Shown one piece after another: positions 35,357 to 44,994 of a DNA stretch of 64,000 nucleotides. The notes under the pieces were generated by a model. The model saw nothing but the letters and a program-made list of their open reading frames with translations. It did not search any database and was not told the DNA's origin. The stretch is from Paenibacillus barcinonensis (lineage in GTDB: Bacteria > Bacillota > Bacilli > Paenibacillales > Paenibacillaceae): assembly GCF_003217495.1 (NCBI RefSeq), contig NZ_QJSW01000001.1, positions 558,001 through 622,000 of the forward strand. Direction: 5' to 3'. Within the stretch, counting starts at the first letter, position 1. Every line of letters begins with the position of its first letter. The translations under genes and the position numbers were made by a program.

Positions 35357-37000
35357 TCATTGCTGCTGTGTCTGTGTTGTATTGAAATCATTTTTGTTGC
35401 CGATTTTCACTTTTACGTCCATCTTTTTGCCGTCACGAACGACATTCAGCGTAACTTCTCCACCGACTTTCTGGGTCTTGATAAAGTCAATCAAATCCTG
35501 GCTTGTTGCTTTTGGAGTACCATTTACGCCGGTAATAATGTCATACGGTCTCAGATCAGACAGATAGGCTGGCGATTGGTATACGGTGCTCGCTACAACG
35601 GAACCTTCCGTAATATTTGTTCCCATTTGTTTAGCTACTTCTGGAGTGAGATTCATAAGGGAAGCACCAATGAACGGTACAGGCTCTTTGGGAACATCCT
35701 TATTCTCTTTCAGATATTTCACAGCTTCAGAGATTACACTGGATGGTATTGCAAAACCAATTCCCTGTGCATCAGCACTCACAGCAACGTTCATGCCGAT
35801 AACTTCACCATTCAGGTTAAGCAATGGACCACCCGAGTTACCCGGGTTAATCGAAGCATCTGTCTGCAGCAGGTGGCTGTATTCACGAGTTTTTCCTGTT
35901 TCCTGATCGGGAATGCTGATTGTACGTTCTTTGGCACTCAGAACCCCCGCAGTAACGGTGTGTTCAAAGCCTTCCGGGTTGCCAATCGCTACGAGCCATT
36001 CACCAACCTGGGTATTGTTTGAGTTGCCCAGTGGCGCAACAGGGAAATCTTTATCCCCACTGTGCTTCTCAATTTTCAGCACCGCAAGGTCCAGATCAAA
36101 GCTGCTACCCAGCAGCTTAGCCTCATAAGGCTTGCTGTTGTTCTCAAGTGTTACCTGAATGACATCTGCCCCCTGAACAACGTGCTGATTGGTCAAGATA
36201 TAACCGTCTTTATCAAAAATGAATCCTGAACCAATACCGAGCGGTACCAGTTGATTGCTGGCCTGCGGCCGTTCAGTCTGACCTTGATTGCCACCAAGGC
36301 CGTTATCATTACCGCCGCCGAAGAAATATTGATACAGCGGATCATTGGTATTGGCTCCACCCTGTCCAGAACCGTTGCGAGAGGACTGCTTCGCAAGTGT
36401 TTCAATCTTCACAACAGCTGGACTTGCCTGTTTAACAACAGAGGATACATCCTCTTTACCTGTTGGCAGAAGAGAGGCCGTCACGTTATTACCGCCGCCT
36501 GTATTACTTGGCGTACCCTGCGCAGTAGTTTCGTTTCCATTGGTTAGCGAAGCCTGCGGGGTAAACATGTTTGTTCTGTCTGCCGTGTACATCAGCACCG
36601 TGATCACCAGCATACCGGCAATAAACGAGAACAGCAGCGATCTTACAGAAGACCGTGGTCTGCGATTGTTGTAATTCCATCCGCCATTGTTATTATTGCC
36701 CTTCCCCTGACCGTCCCCGTTCCCCGAACCGCTGCCGCCTGAGAATCGTCCCGCCTGATCTGAAGCCCCGCTGTTATAATAAGTCGGAACAGGCTTGATC
36801 GGATCTGGTCTGGTAATCTCCACATTTCCTTCTTGGCGTGCCCCATCAGAGCCAGCTGTATCTTCCTGATTCACGGACTGAAACGGTCCATAAGAATAAT
36901 AATACGAGGAATCATTGTTTCCGGCAGTATTGCGATTCTCTGCTTGTGTTGTTTCCTTTTCCTCATCTTGTCGGTTCGATCTATAATTACGTTCGTCCAT
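35357..37000 (-). CDS. htrA: Membrane-anchored HtrA/DegP-like serine protease with PDZ domain
   Basis: This 547-residue quality-control protease faces the outside of the membrane. A long low-complexity cytoplasmic tail (1-118, rich in N, G, S, Q, Y) precedes one transmembrane helix (119-140) and a second low-complexity linker. The trypsin-like domain has H273 in TNQHVV, D304 in DLDLAVLKI and S389 in NPGNSGGP. A C-terminal PDZ domain (about 450-535) follows. The tail is longer than in Bacillus HtrA. In Bacillus, HtrA genes are induced by CssRS. The adjacent two-component pair fits such a link, but the shared control is inferred. Confidence 0.92.
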   Translation of the reverse strand: MDERNYRSNRQDEEKETTQAENRNTAGNNDSSYYYSYGPFQSVNQEDTAGSDGARQEGNVEITRPDPIKPVPTYYNSGASDQAGRFSGGSGSGNGDGQGKGNNNNGGWNYNNRRPRSSVRSLLFSFIAGMLVITVLMYTADRTNMFTPQASLTNGNETTAQGTPSNTGGGNNVTASLLPTGKEDVSSVVKQASPAVVKIETLAKQSSRNGSGQGGANTNDPLYQYFFGGGNDNGLGGNQGQTERPQASNQLVPLGIGSGFIFDKDGYILTNQHVVQGADVIQVTLENNSKPYEAKLLGSSFDLDLAVLKIEKHSGDKDFPVAPLGNSNNTQVGEWLVAIGNPEGFEHTVTAGVLSAKERTISIPDQETGKTREYSHLLQTDASINPGNSGGPLLNLNGEVIGMNVAVSADAQGIGFAIPSSVISEAVKYLKENKDVPKEPVPFIGASLMNLTPEVAKQMGTNITEGSVVASTVYQSPAYLSDLRPYDIITGVNGTPKATSQDLIDFIKTQKVGGEVTLNVVRDGKKMDVKVKIGNKNDFNTTQTQQQ

Positions 37001-37149
37001 GCCTCTCTACCTCCCAATCTCTTATTTGCAAGAGATATTCTTTAACTGTCCTTATTTTGTACTTTGAACCTTAATCGCACCTTAAAAACAATTAAAAAGG
37101 AGATAAAAGCATGCAATATTTGCTGTTTTTTCCCGCCACAGCAACATTT

Positions 37150-37812
37150 TCAGCTGTTTCGCTTCACCCAGCCCTGTCGATGAGCATAGATGGCCAGCTG
37201 TGTGCGATCATCCAATTCACATTTCATCAGCAGGTTACTCACATGAGTTTTGACGGTTTTGATACTGATATGTAATTCTTCCCCGATATCTTTGTTTGTT
37301 TTTCCCTCTGCAACAAGCAGGAGCACTTCCTTCTCCCGTTCCGTAAGGCCGGATTCACTTTCTCTTGCTGTACGCTGTCGAATTCCCCTCGTCAACGCCT
37401 GTGAAACATCGCCCGTCATCACCGGCATGCCTCTGTTCGCACCCTGAAGAGCATAGATCAATTCTTCGGCCGAGACGGTTTTCAGCACATAACTGACCGC
37501 CCCTGCTTCAATCGCTTGAACAACAAGATCATCCTCAAGAAAACTGGTCAGCATCACAATTTTCATCCCCGGAAATTCAGACATGATGGCTTGAGTTGCC
37601 TCAGCTCCATTCATAACTGGCATCATCAGATCCATGAGAATCAGATCTGGCTTATCCGCATCCTCCATCTGACGAAGCTGATCCAGCGCGTCCTGACCAT
37701 TCCCGGCTTCTGCCATCACATGAAAAGCAGGCTCCAGCATCAGATACGTTTTCAATCCCATGCGAACCATATCATGATCATCCACAATCATTACGTTAAC
37801 TTTGCCGTTCAT
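37150..37812 (-). CDS. liaR: LiaR-type response regulator
   Basis: This 220-residue NarL-type regulator has a receiver domain with the phosphoacceptor aspartate in LILMDLMMPVMNG and a LuxR-type helix-turn-helix (GLTEREKEVLLLVAEGKTNK). It is the last gene of a liaF-liaS-liaR set. Its ATG overlaps the stop of the kinase gene (ATGA). In Bacillus, LiaRS responds to antibiotics that act on lipid II and to other envelope damage. Here the liaIH phage-shock genes are not adjacent, so the targets must lie elsewhere. Confidence 0.92.
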   Translation of the reverse strand: MNGKVNVMIVDDHDMVRMGLKTYLMLEPAFHVMAEAGNGQDALDQLRQMEDADKPDLILMDLMMPVMNGAEATQAIMSEFPGMKIVMLTSFLEDDLVVQAIEAGAVSYVLKTVSAEELIYALQGANRGMPVMTGDVSQALTRGIRQRTARESESGLTEREKEVLLLVAEGKTNKDIGEELHISIKTVKTHVSNLLMKCELDDRTQLAIYAHRQGWVKRNS

Positions 37813-38846
37813 TCCGTTTCCCCCTCTGACACATTCTGAAATTTCGGGATAAGCACTCGTACCGTTGTGCCGGCTCCAGGCTTGGATATAATCTGCACCT
37901 GTCCGCCGAGCTTCTCCGCACGTTCCCGCATCGTAGACAAGCCGTATGACCCTGGACGTTCGGTTTGCTGCTGGAAGCCATGACCGTCATCACTGATGCT
38001 CATGCTGATCTGATGTTCAGATTCCCGAATCGCCAAGCTGACCAATCTGGCCTCCGCATGTTTGACAACATTCGCTACCGCCTCCTGAATAATGAGAAAC
38101 AGCTGGTGCTCAATGGCATCCGAGACTCCGCCATCCAGTTCCAGCTCTTTCACACCTTTAAGGCCATTTTGCCGGCAGTAGTCAGGAAACCAGCTATCCA
38201 GCGCAGCCGTCAGGTCACGCCCTTCCAGTTCTACCGGGCGAAGCTGAGCAATTAATCCCCGCATCTGGCGTTGTGCAATATGAGACATCTGAATGAGCTG
38301 GTCCAGCACAGTGCGCCCATGCTCGGGATTCATCTCCAGCAGACGAGGCAGTGATGAGGCCGACATATGCATGGCGAACAATTGCTGGCTGACTGTGTCA
38401 TGCAGGTCTCTTGCCATTCGCTTACGCTCCTCAATTACAGCACGTTCAGAAGCCTGCTCCTTCTCAATGACCTCCTGCTCACCCAGCCGCTGAAGCAATC
38501 TCATTTTTTTCTCAATGGATTCCATCATCACATTAAATTCCTGATACACTCGCCCAAACGAAGCATCATCAGCCTCGGGCATACGTACCGCCATATTGCC
38601 TTTGGACACCTTAAGCATATTCAGATCGAGCAGATCAATCTTCCGTTGCAGACGAAGCGCCGCGATATAGCCCGTAACAATCGTGCCCACAACAACAACT
38701 CCAATAAAGGTCCATGCCCGATTGCGATTCGTGCCTGTAAGCACATCCCCGTATAACAGATAAAATCCGCCCAATGTAATCAACCCGGTTAACACAAAAT
38801 ACGTCATCAGTTCCCATTTGTTTGCCTTGAGAATCGTTCGAATCAT
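37809..38846 (-). CDS. liaS: LiaS-type sensor histidine kinase
   Basis: This 345-residue short kinase has two close transmembrane helices (about 14-32 and 45-65) with almost no outside loop, as in intramembrane-sensing kinases. A HAMP-like region, a HisKA_3 dimerisation domain with the histidine in MARDLHDTVSQQL, and a HATPase domain (ISDDGHGFQ, GLSTMRERA) follow. It lies between liaF and liaR. The gene starts three bases after the liaF stop and overlaps liaR by four bases. In Bacillus LiaF inhibits LiaS until envelope stress occurs. Confidence 0.93.
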   Translation of the reverse strand: MIRTILKANKWELMTYFVLTGLITLGGFYLLYGDVLTGTNRNRAWTFIGVVVVGTIVTGYIAALRLQRKIDLLDLNMLKVSKGNMAVRMPEADDASFGRVYQEFNVMMESIEKKMRLLQRLGEQEVIEKEQASERAVIEERKRMARDLHDTVSQQLFAMHMSASSLPRLLEMNPEHGRTVLDQLIQMSHIAQRQMRGLIAQLRPVELEGRDLTAALDSWFPDYCRQNGLKGVKELELDGGVSDAIEHQLFLIIQEAVANVVKHAEARLVSLAIRESEHQISMSISDDGHGFQQQTERPGSYGLSTMRERAEKLGGQVQIISKPGAGTTVRVLIPKFQNVSEGETE

Positions 38847-38849
38847 GTG

Positions 38850-39887
38850 TTAACCCACCTTATTCACTTTGACGTCACCGATAAAAACACTGACAATAAT
38901 TCGCACTTTTTTACCAGCTTCCATATAGTGTGGGGTCTCCTCCTGCGCGCTGCCCATAAAACCGCCACGTTTATGATCGAGAAGCTTCATGTCTCCGATA
39001 AATGAATTCGTTGTTAAGGAGACGCCGAGATCCATATCCTCCGGAACAAACACCTTCACATCGCCGATAAAATGTGAGATCACAATTTTGGTCTCTCCAT
39101 ATGGAATTTGTGCCTTGGTCAAATCAATCACCGTATCGCCAATAAACGAGGAGATGTTCATCGGTTTCAGCGAGAATACTTCCTTCCCCATATGAAAGTC
39201 GCCAATAAACGTAGATTTATTAAATGTCTTGGTCCCGTAATCTTCTTGATAGCCATAGCTGCAGGAGTGGCCGAAGCCTCCATACTTCTGTTCCCCTGAA
39301 TGCGAATTGTGGTGCTTGTCAAACGAATTCCCGCCACCGTTTGCATTCTGTTGCTCCTCACCCGAATGAAACGATTGCTGGTTACCTGAAGCGGACTCCT
39401 CACTTGGCTTGCCAAACGTTTTCTCGAACTCTTCATCGAATGACGAGGGCATCTCAAGATCCTTTGGAGACAAAGGCTGATAAGGCTGCTCAGGAGGTGC
39501 AGGTGGAGTCGTATTTTCTTTTCCATGATGCTTCCGATCACGCTGTCCTGGTCCGATCAATACATACAAGCCGCCACCGATCAACAGAATCGGAATCAGA
39601 TAACGAATGAATTCTCCAATCGAGTATCCGATCAACCCCATATTACGCGCCAGGAAAAATCCTCCTAAGGACAGGACAATTACTGGCCCAAAAGCAGCAT
39701 ATCCTCCATTCCGTCGAATCTCCGTTAAACCCTTGACTCCCCACCAGATCAGGAATACCGGCCAATATGTTCTGAAAATATATCCTACATCAATGTCATA
39801 TCCCAATTGCTTGAGCAAAATCATTGCACCAATAGCGATAAGAGGTATGCCAACCCACCAGCGTTCACGCGTAGATCGTTTCATCAC
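38850..39887 (-). CDS. liaF: LiaF-like inhibitor / cell-wall-active antibiotic response protein
   Basis: This 345-residue protein has about four N-terminal helices (10-110), then a long charged linker rich in N, Q, E, G and H (120-220). A C-terminal domain repeats the phrase FIGD five times (FIGDFH, FIGDTV, FIGDVK, FIGDMK, FIGDVK), the mark of LiaF/DUF2154 proteins. LiaF holds LiaS inactive. The linker is longer than in Bacillus subtilis LiaF. The start could be GTG 39887 or ATG 39884, and AAGGAG fits both. Confidence 0.9.
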   Translation of the reverse strand: MMKRSTRERWWVGIPLIAIGAMILLKQLGYDIDVGYIFRTYWPVFLIWWGVKGLTEIRRNGGYAAFGPVIVLSLGGFFLARNMGLIGYSIGEFIRYLIPILLIGGGLYVLIGPGQRDRKHHGKENTTPPAPPEQPYQPLSPKDLEMPSSFDEEFEKTFGKPSEESASGNQQSFHSGEEQQNANGGGNSFDKHHNSHSGEQKYGGFGHSCSYGYQEDYGTKTFNKSTFIGDFHMGKEVFSLKPMNISSFIGDTVIDLTKAQIPYGETKIVISHFIGDVKVFVPEDMDLGVSLTTNSFIGDMKLLDHKRGGFMGSAQEETPHYMEAGKKVRIIVSVFIGDVKVNKVG

Positions 39888-39907
39888 TCATTTCTCCTTC
39901 GTCGTTA

Positions 39908-39913
39908 TTATAA
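39908..39913 (-). promoter_or_regulatory. -10 box of liaFSR
   Basis: TATAAT on the minus strand lies just before the ribosome site of liaF. No good -35 is seen at 17 bases (CCTCGT), which is usual for activator-dependent promoters. Confidence 0.6.
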
Positions 39914-39965
39914 ATCCAGTGTACATCAGACGAGGTGATGTTAACAGCGCCGACAGATGGAAGTT

Positions 39966-39981
39966 GTCTCAGTCCCGAGAC
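39966..39981. promoter_or_regulatory. Inverted repeat upstream of liaFSR, possible LiaR site
   Basis: GTCTC and GAGAC are separated by six bases and lie about 30 bases upstream of the -35 position. A LiaR autoregulation site would be expected here. The match to a published LiaR box was not tested. Confidence 0.45.
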
Positions 39982-40134
39982 CGAGGCTTGAGGAACATTA
40001 TGTAAAATTACTATTAAAATTTATTGAGAGCAATACTATACAAAAGAATCCATGGAAATACCCTGGAGCAGTTGCCCCAGGGTGGTATGCATGCTTCATA
40101 TTCGTTTTGCGTTTCATTTTATCATTGGCACAAC

Positions 40135-40338
40135 TTATTTTTTCATTTTGCCGGCACGGCCAGTTTGACCTGTGTTTTCCACACCAAACTCGGCATTATA
40201 TTTTTCATCAGGTGTTTGGAAATTGTCCTTCACTTTGTTTTGAGCAGCTTGTTTCACCTTGGATGCTACATTCTCTGCTCCAAACTCTGCATTGTACTTC
40301 TCGTTTGGCGTTTGGTACCCTTGGGATTTCTTAGCCAC
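40135..40338 (-). CDS. Gamma-type small acid-soluble spore protein
   Basis: This 67-residue protein is built from two repeats, YQTPNEKYNAEFGAEN and FQTPDEKYNAEFGVEN. This is the plan of gamma-type SASP, which store amino acids in spores and are cut by the GPR protease at TEFASE-like sites. Here the sites read AEFGAE and AEFGVE. GTG is the start, with AGAGGTGA upstream. A sigma-G-like promoter lies about 65 bases before it, which strongly supports forespore expression. The exact subgroup is uncertain. Confidence 0.82.
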   Translation of the reverse strand: MAKKSQGYQTPNEKYNAEFGAENVASKVKQAAQNKVKDNFQTPDEKYNAEFGVENTGQTGRAGKMKK

Positions 40339-40402
40339 AACGAATCACCTCTCTCTTCATATTTACACTGCACATGGCAGTGCGGGGTTCGTCCCCAGTC
40401 AG

Positions 40403-40433
40403 TATTATGTGAAGAGCGGCTTGCTGTTATTCA
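40403..40433 (-). promoter_or_regulatory. Sigma-G-type promoter of the spore protein gene
   Basis: On the minus strand TGAATA (40428-40433), an 18-base spacer and CATAATA (40403-40409) match the sigma-G consensus TGAATA-N17/18-CATACTA at all but one position. It overlaps the stop-side intergenic region next to the 3D-domain gene. Confidence 0.75.
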
Positions 40434-40449
40434 GGCAACACATTCCATA

Positions 40450-41244
40450 TTAGATGGCCTTATCAAGCCACGAATCCGGGACCGTTTTGTACACATTAAT
40501 CGCTTTGGACAGCTCTTTGAGCATTTCCTCCGTACATTTGCCGGCGCCCTGCTTGATCACTTGAACCTCAACATCCTTCTTGCCCCACTCTTTATACACC
40601 TGCTTCGTTGTTGGGAAGTACAGGTCAATTTTGTTTCCTTTGATCGCCGATCCGGTATCTGCAACAATTCCGTAACCGTAACCGGGAATATACAAAATGG
40701 AGCCCATGGGAAACAGCTTCGGATCTGCAGCAATGGTCGAGACCGTTTCCTTATCCCGGCGCACCTTCACACCGGAATATGTAATGCCGTATTGAGGATG
40801 CTTTGGTGTTTTGCCTGTCGATTCAACACCTGCTGTGTATCCCGTTGCAGTTACTTTTTTCGTGCCCAAAATTTGTTCCGAGCGCGGCGCCAGCACTGGC
40901 ATGGCCGGATCAAGCACTCGTTTCTCCGTCAGATCAGGCTTTGGCAGCATAATCGGCTGCGGAGACCACATTAAAGCCATGTATACTAAACTCGTTAACT
41001 GGGCCTCGTCCGTATACAACGGTTGAGCCTGGCCTAATCTGGCTGTCCGCTCCAATGCTGCACCTCGGGTCAATTCATGACCTTTATCCGTTTGCATGGG
41101 CTGTACATGCAGAATGGTGCTTTCCTCTTCAAATATATAGGCCTGCGCCTGACTGAAACTCATTAGAATGCCGGCAAAAACAAAACAGCACATGATGATG
41201 AACCTGTTCTCATTTACATTTGAAATATACTTTTTCATATTCAT
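40450..41244 (-). CDS. 3D-domain protein, YuiC/Rpf-like cell wall enzyme candidate
   Basis: This 264-residue exported protein has an N-terminal hydrophobic segment (about 14-33) serving as signal or anchor. Its C-terminal 3D domain (about 130-235) carries three conserved aspartates, visible around [11 protein letters not shown] and [17 protein letters not shown]. The same double-psi barrel occurs in MltA and in stationary-phase survival proteins that act as lytic transglycosylases. Cutting of peptidoglycan glycan strands during spore or stationary phase is a reasonable inference. GGGGAGG precedes ATG by six bases. The next gene downstream is the spore protein. Confidence 0.85.
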   Translation of the reverse strand: MNMKKYISNVNENRFIIMCCFVFAGILMSFSQAQAYIFEEESTILHVQPMQTDKGHELTRGAALERTARLGQAQPLYTDEAQLTSLVYMALMWSPQPIMLPKPDLTEKRVLDPAMPVLAPRSEQILGTKKVTATGYTAGVESTGKTPKHPQYGITYSGVKVRRDKETVSTIAADPKLFPMGSILYIPGYGYGIVADTGSAIKGNKIDLYFPTTKQVYKEWGKKDVEVQVIKQGAGKCTEEMLKELSKAINVYKTVPDSWLDKAI

Positions 41245-41328
41245 GGTATAACCTCCCCCTCACTTGCAAAGGGTTACCAAAAAACATGTATTCTATACCC
41301 TGTCCCATCTACAGCACATCATGACACG

Positions 41329-41385
41329 TCAAAAAAACCGTCTGATCCACGCTGGGGAACACCCCCGCTTCTCAGACGGCTTCTG
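41329..41385 (-). terminator. Terminator of thrS
   Basis: GCCGTCTGA pairs with TCAGACGGT, with a GC-rich inner hairpin, followed by TTTTTT on the minus strand. Confidence 0.88.
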
Positions 41386-41433
41386 TTTGATTTTGGAAAA
41401 CAGCTTTCTATATCACGCTTGCTTCACAAGGCA

Positions 41434-43371
41434 TTAAACTTGTCTTGAAGCAATTTCCTCTTTCAACTGGGCAACGATCTCGTCTACAAGCTTCATGCCC
41501 AGATCACCTTCACCGCGTTTACGAACGGATACCGAAGCAGCATTTTTCTCGTTCTCGCCCACAACGAACATGTAAGGCATTTTCTCAAGCTGCGCTTCAC
41601 GGATTTTGTAACCCAGCTTCTCGTTGCGGAGATCCGCTTCAGCCGAAATGCCTGCACGTTTCAGCTTCGCTTCCACTTCACGCGCATACTCGTCGTAGTT
41701 GCCGGATACCGGAATGACTTTGGCCTGTACAGGAGACAGCCAGAGCGGGAATGCCCCTGCGAAGTTCTCCAGCAAAAATGCAGTGAAACGCTCCATTGTA
41801 CTGATTACACCGCGGTGAATAACAACTGGACGATGCTTCTGTCCATCATCACCGACATATTCAAGTTCAAAGCGCTCAGGCAGCAAGAAATCCAGTTGAA
41901 CCGTAGACAATGTTTCTTCTTTACCCAATGCTGTTTTGATCTGAACATCGAGCTTCGGACCATAGAATGCCGCTTCGCCCTCAGCTTCATAGAACGGAAG
42001 ATCCAGCTCTTCTACAACCTCACGCAGCATACGCTGGGACATCTCCCACATCTCATCGTTCTGGAAGTACTTCTCGGTATCCTTCGGATCACGGTAAGAC
42101 AGACGGAAACGGTATTCATGAATACCAAAGTCTTTATATACCGTCTGGATCAACTCAATGACACGCGCGAACTCTTCCTTGATTTGATCTGGACGTGCAA
42201 AGATATGTGAATCGTTCAATGTCATTGCACGCACACGATGCAGACCTGTTAGCGCTCCTGACATTTCATAACGATGCATCATACCAAGCTCGGCAATACG
42301 GATCGGCAGATCACGATAGCTGTGCATGTTGGATTTGTACACCATCATGTGGTGAGGGCAGTTCATCGGACGAAGAACCAGCTCTTCGTTATCCATGATC
42401 ATTTTCGGGAACATATCCTCCTGATAGTGCTCCCAGTGACCGGAAGTTTTGTACAGCTCAACATTACCCAGAACCGGAGTATATACGTGCTGGTATCCAA
42501 GGCTTTCCTCCAAGTCTACAATGTAACGCTCCAAGGTACGGCGCAGCTTGGCACCGTTTGGCAACCAGATGGGCAAGCCTTGACCTACGAGCTGGGAGAA
42601 TGTGAACATTTCAAGCTCTTTACCCAGTTTGCGGTGATCACGCTTACGCGCTTCCTCCAGGAAGTGCAGATGCTCGTCAAGCTGTGCTTTTTTCACAAAA
42701 GCCGTGCCGTAGACACGTTGCAGCATTTTGTTCTTGCTGTCTCCACGCCAGTAAGCTCCAGCTACATTCATCAGCTTGAACACTTTAATTTTGCTTGTGG
42801 ATGGCACGTGTGGTCCACGGCACAAGTCGAAAAATTCGCCTTGCTCATAGATGGTAATCACGCTGTCCTCCGGCAAAGCGTTGATCAATTCGAGCTTGTA
42901 CGGGTCCCCAACTTCATTGAAGATGTTGATGGCTTCCGCACGGCTGACCTCCTTGCGCACGATAGGCAGATTTTCATTCACGATACGTTCCATTTCCTTT
43001 TCGATCTTCTGAAGATCTTCCGGGTTCAACGGATGTTCAAGGTCCATATCATAATAGAAGCCATCTTCGATTACGGGTCCTACGCCCAGATGAACCTCTT
43101 TGTTTCCGTACAGACGTTTAACCGCCTGAGCCAGCAAGTGTGCCGTACTATGACGCATCACTTCAAGACCTTCCGGGGAATCCAGCGTAACGATCTCCAC
43201 TAGCGCGCCTTCATGGATTGGAGTAGATAAATCCACTACTATCCCATCCAGCTTGCCTGCCGCCGCATTTTTACGAAGACCGCTACTGATCGAAGCGGCT
43301 ACATCCTCAATACTGCTGCCGTCGGCGTACTCACGTACCGAACCATCCGGTAATTTAATATTAACTGCCAT
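41434..43371 (-). CDS. thrS: Threonyl-tRNA synthetase
   Basis: This 645-residue class II synthetase charges tRNA-Thr. It has a TGS domain (1-62), a second editing domain (about 65-225, with [16 protein letters not shown]), a catalytic core (about 245-535) and an anticodon-binding domain (about 540-640). The zinc-binding cysteine lies in RPMNCPHHM. The open frame extends to 43413, but ATG 43371 has AGGAGG ten bases upstream and the product then has the usual length (643 in Bacillus). It is controlled by a T-box leader. Confidence 0.97.
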   Translation of the reverse strand: MAVNIKLPDGSVREYADGSSIEDVAASISSGLRKNAAAGKLDGIVVDLSTPIHEGALVEIVTLDSPEGLEVMRHSTAHLLAQAVKRLYGNKEVHLGVGPVIEDGFYYDMDLEHPLNPEDLQKIEKEMERIVNENLPIVRKEVSRAEAINIFNEVGDPYKLELINALPEDSVITIYEQGEFFDLCRGPHVPSTSKIKVFKLMNVAGAYWRGDSKNKMLQRVYGTAFVKKAQLDEHLHFLEEARKRDHRKLGKELEMFTFSQLVGQGLPIWLPNGAKLRRTLERYIVDLEESLGYQHVYTPVLGNVELYKTSGHWEHYQEDMFPKMIMDNEELVLRPMNCPHHMMVYKSNMHSYRDLPIRIAELGMMHRYEMSGALTGLHRVRAMTLNDSHIFARPDQIKEEFARVIELIQTVYKDFGIHEYRFRLSYRDPKDTEKYFQNDEMWEMSQRMLREVVEELDLPFYEAEGEAAFYGPKLDVQIKTALGKEETLSTVQLDFLLPERFELEYVGDDGQKHRPVVIHRGVISTMERFTAFLLENFAGAFPLWLSPVQAKVIPVSGNYDEYAREVEAKLKRAGISAEADLRNEKLGYKIREAQLEKMPYMFVVGENEKNAASVSVRKRGEGDLGMKLVDEIVAQLKEEIASRQV

Positions 43372-43476
43372 TTGTCCCATTCCTCCTGTAAAATAAACAT
43401 CGTCCACATTCATTATGTTTCATTTCGGACTTAGTCATCTAATGCGTCTGCCGATGCCTAGCATAACGACAGGAAC

Positions 43477-43825
43477 GCAAAAAACACCCGTCCCGGTCAA
43501 GGGACGAGTGTTATACTCGTGGTTCCACCCTAATTCAGCTGATCGCTCCTGTAACAGGAATGCAGCCCTCATTGGCATGGTATAACGGGCATGACCCGGC
43601 AGATCCTTACTCACAAAACACGCCAATCCACTAGGATGGTGGACTAATCCGGTTTTATTTTCAAAATTGCAGCTCCAAAGGGGTAAACCATACGTGATAT
43701 CCGAAGGAAATTTCAGCCCAGTTTCCTCTCTCTGCACCGATCAGGCATGTGGCTCTTGTCTTTGTCATCGCTTTTGCTTATCAAGTTCATTGGGTTATAG
43801 CTTTCCGCGATCGAATTACGGATCA
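43477..43825 (-). promoter_or_regulatory. T-box riboswitch leader of thrS
   Basis: The minus strand shows the T-box sequence AGGGTGGAACCACG (43518-43531) and then a terminator. AACACTCGTCCC and GGGACGGGTGTT pair, followed by TTTT (43477-43512). Uncharged tRNA-Thr would favour the antiterminator and let thrS be transcribed. A stem I with AGAGAGGAAAC-type elements is visible between about 43640 and 43770. ACC before CCTTTGGAGC is the best specifier candidate (threonine), though I could not fold it. This is a second well-supported leader type in the window. Confidence 0.93.
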
Positions 43826-44767
43826 ACAGTTATTATAATTGCCAAGATCGCTTGCGTCAAGACCTGTCAGCAATCCCGAGCGCAGCACTTCACACTCAGG
43901 ACATTGATGGCATATCTCGACCTTGTCCTCGAAAATCTGGCATATCGTGGAGATGATAGGCAGCTCGGGTGTGCTGGTATGCAGCATGACCTTTTCCGGG
44001 GATATCGAAATCAGCGTACTCACAATCATATCTTCAATATCCATCTCCAGCTCAATACCTGGCATCTCTACAACTACCTGCTCCTCCTTCTTGACAGGCA
44101 GCAGGTTTAATCCTGCATCAAGCACCTGAAACTCATGTTTGTCTTTATGGATCAGGTGGATCAAGGGAACTTTGGTCTCCTGAAAAAACACAAAATATTT
44201 AAGCAGGCCCATGAACTCTTCGTACTGTCGATCCATCCAGAACTCATCCAGTGCGTATTCCACTAGCTCCTGAAGCTCCTGCCTGTAGGAACGAATACGA
44301 AAATTCATCAAACCTTCTAATGGAAAAAAGTGAACCTCCTCCAGATCCTGACGCAAACTTTTGGCCAGTGTTTCACGGCGACGCTCGCGAAGACCAGGCT
44401 GATCAAGATCACCGTTCAGCAGCAGTGGCATACAGATCCGATGAACCTTCTCCACTTCGTGCTCATCCATAACTGAACATGTTTTGGCGATCATATCCTC
44501 TACAATACTTCGTTCGTACGTCTCCATAATAAAATCCGCAATGCCAAGAGATAACAGATCACTGATGCGCGGAAGCCATTCCTGAAAATGCTCGTGATTT
44601 TCATTGCCCCTGCACATCCAGACTGCTCTGCCATCTTTATGTTTGAAGCTGAGACGAAATCCTCTTTTGCTTATATGTAAACCTTTAATTTTTTCCTTGA
44701 TGCACTGACAAAAGCGATCTGCCTCCACCTGTCCAGACACATCGGTCCATACTGCAAACAGTTCCAT
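43823..44767 (-). CDS. ytxC: Sporulation protein YtxC-like
   Basis: This 314-residue protein has no clear known motif, but its length, charged composition and position directly upstream of thrS match ytxC of Bacillus subtilis, where the order ytxC-thrS is the same. YtxC is annotated as a putative sporulation protein with unknown mechanism. No transmembrane helix or signal peptide is seen. The last codons overlap the thrS promoter. Identity rests on context and general similarity. Confidence 0.8.
   Translation of the reverse strand: MELFAVWTDVSGQVEADRFCQCIKEKIKGLHISKRGFRLSFKHKDGRAVWMCRGNENHEHFQEWLPRISDLLSLGIADFIMETYERSIVEDMIAKTCSVMDEHEVEKVHRICMPLLLNGDLDQPGLRERRRETLAKSLRQDLEEVHFFPLEGLMNFRIRSYRQELQELVEYALDEFWMDRQYEEFMGLLKYFVFFQETKVPLIHLIHKDKHEFQVLDAGLNLLPVKKEEQVVVEMPGIELEMDIEDMIVSTLISISPEKVMLHTSTPELPIISTICQIFEDKVEICHQCPECEVLRSGLLTGLDASDLGNYNNC
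43832..43860 (-). promoter_or_regulatory. Sigma-A promoter of thrS inside the end of ytxC
   Basis: TTGACG (43855-43860), 17 bases and TATAAT (43832-43837) make a near-consensus promoter for the T-box leader. Both boxes lie inside the ytxC coding sequence, so the last codons of ytxC also serve as promoter. Confidence 0.9.
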
Positions 44768-44994
44768 TCAAATCACTCCTTTCCTTTCTCTTCAAAGTAT
44801 ATGGCAAGGCCTACAGGGATATACGAAGCGGTTTGATGGAAAGGGTGTCATGATTTCTCAGCATAAAAGAAGGAATTCGGAGAATAGCCTGAAGTTATCG
44901 TTTTATGAACACTTGCATGAATGGTTTGGAGTTAAGACAAAAATGTGTTATTATTTTTATAACAGTATGTTTCACGGAAGGAGGGAAGCCAAAA

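Noticed and set aside
35264..36022. 252-codon plus-strand open frame
   Set aside because: Antisense to the HtrA gene and its terminator.
42274..43203. 309-codon plus-strand open frame
   Set aside because: Antisense to thrS, whose identity is certain.
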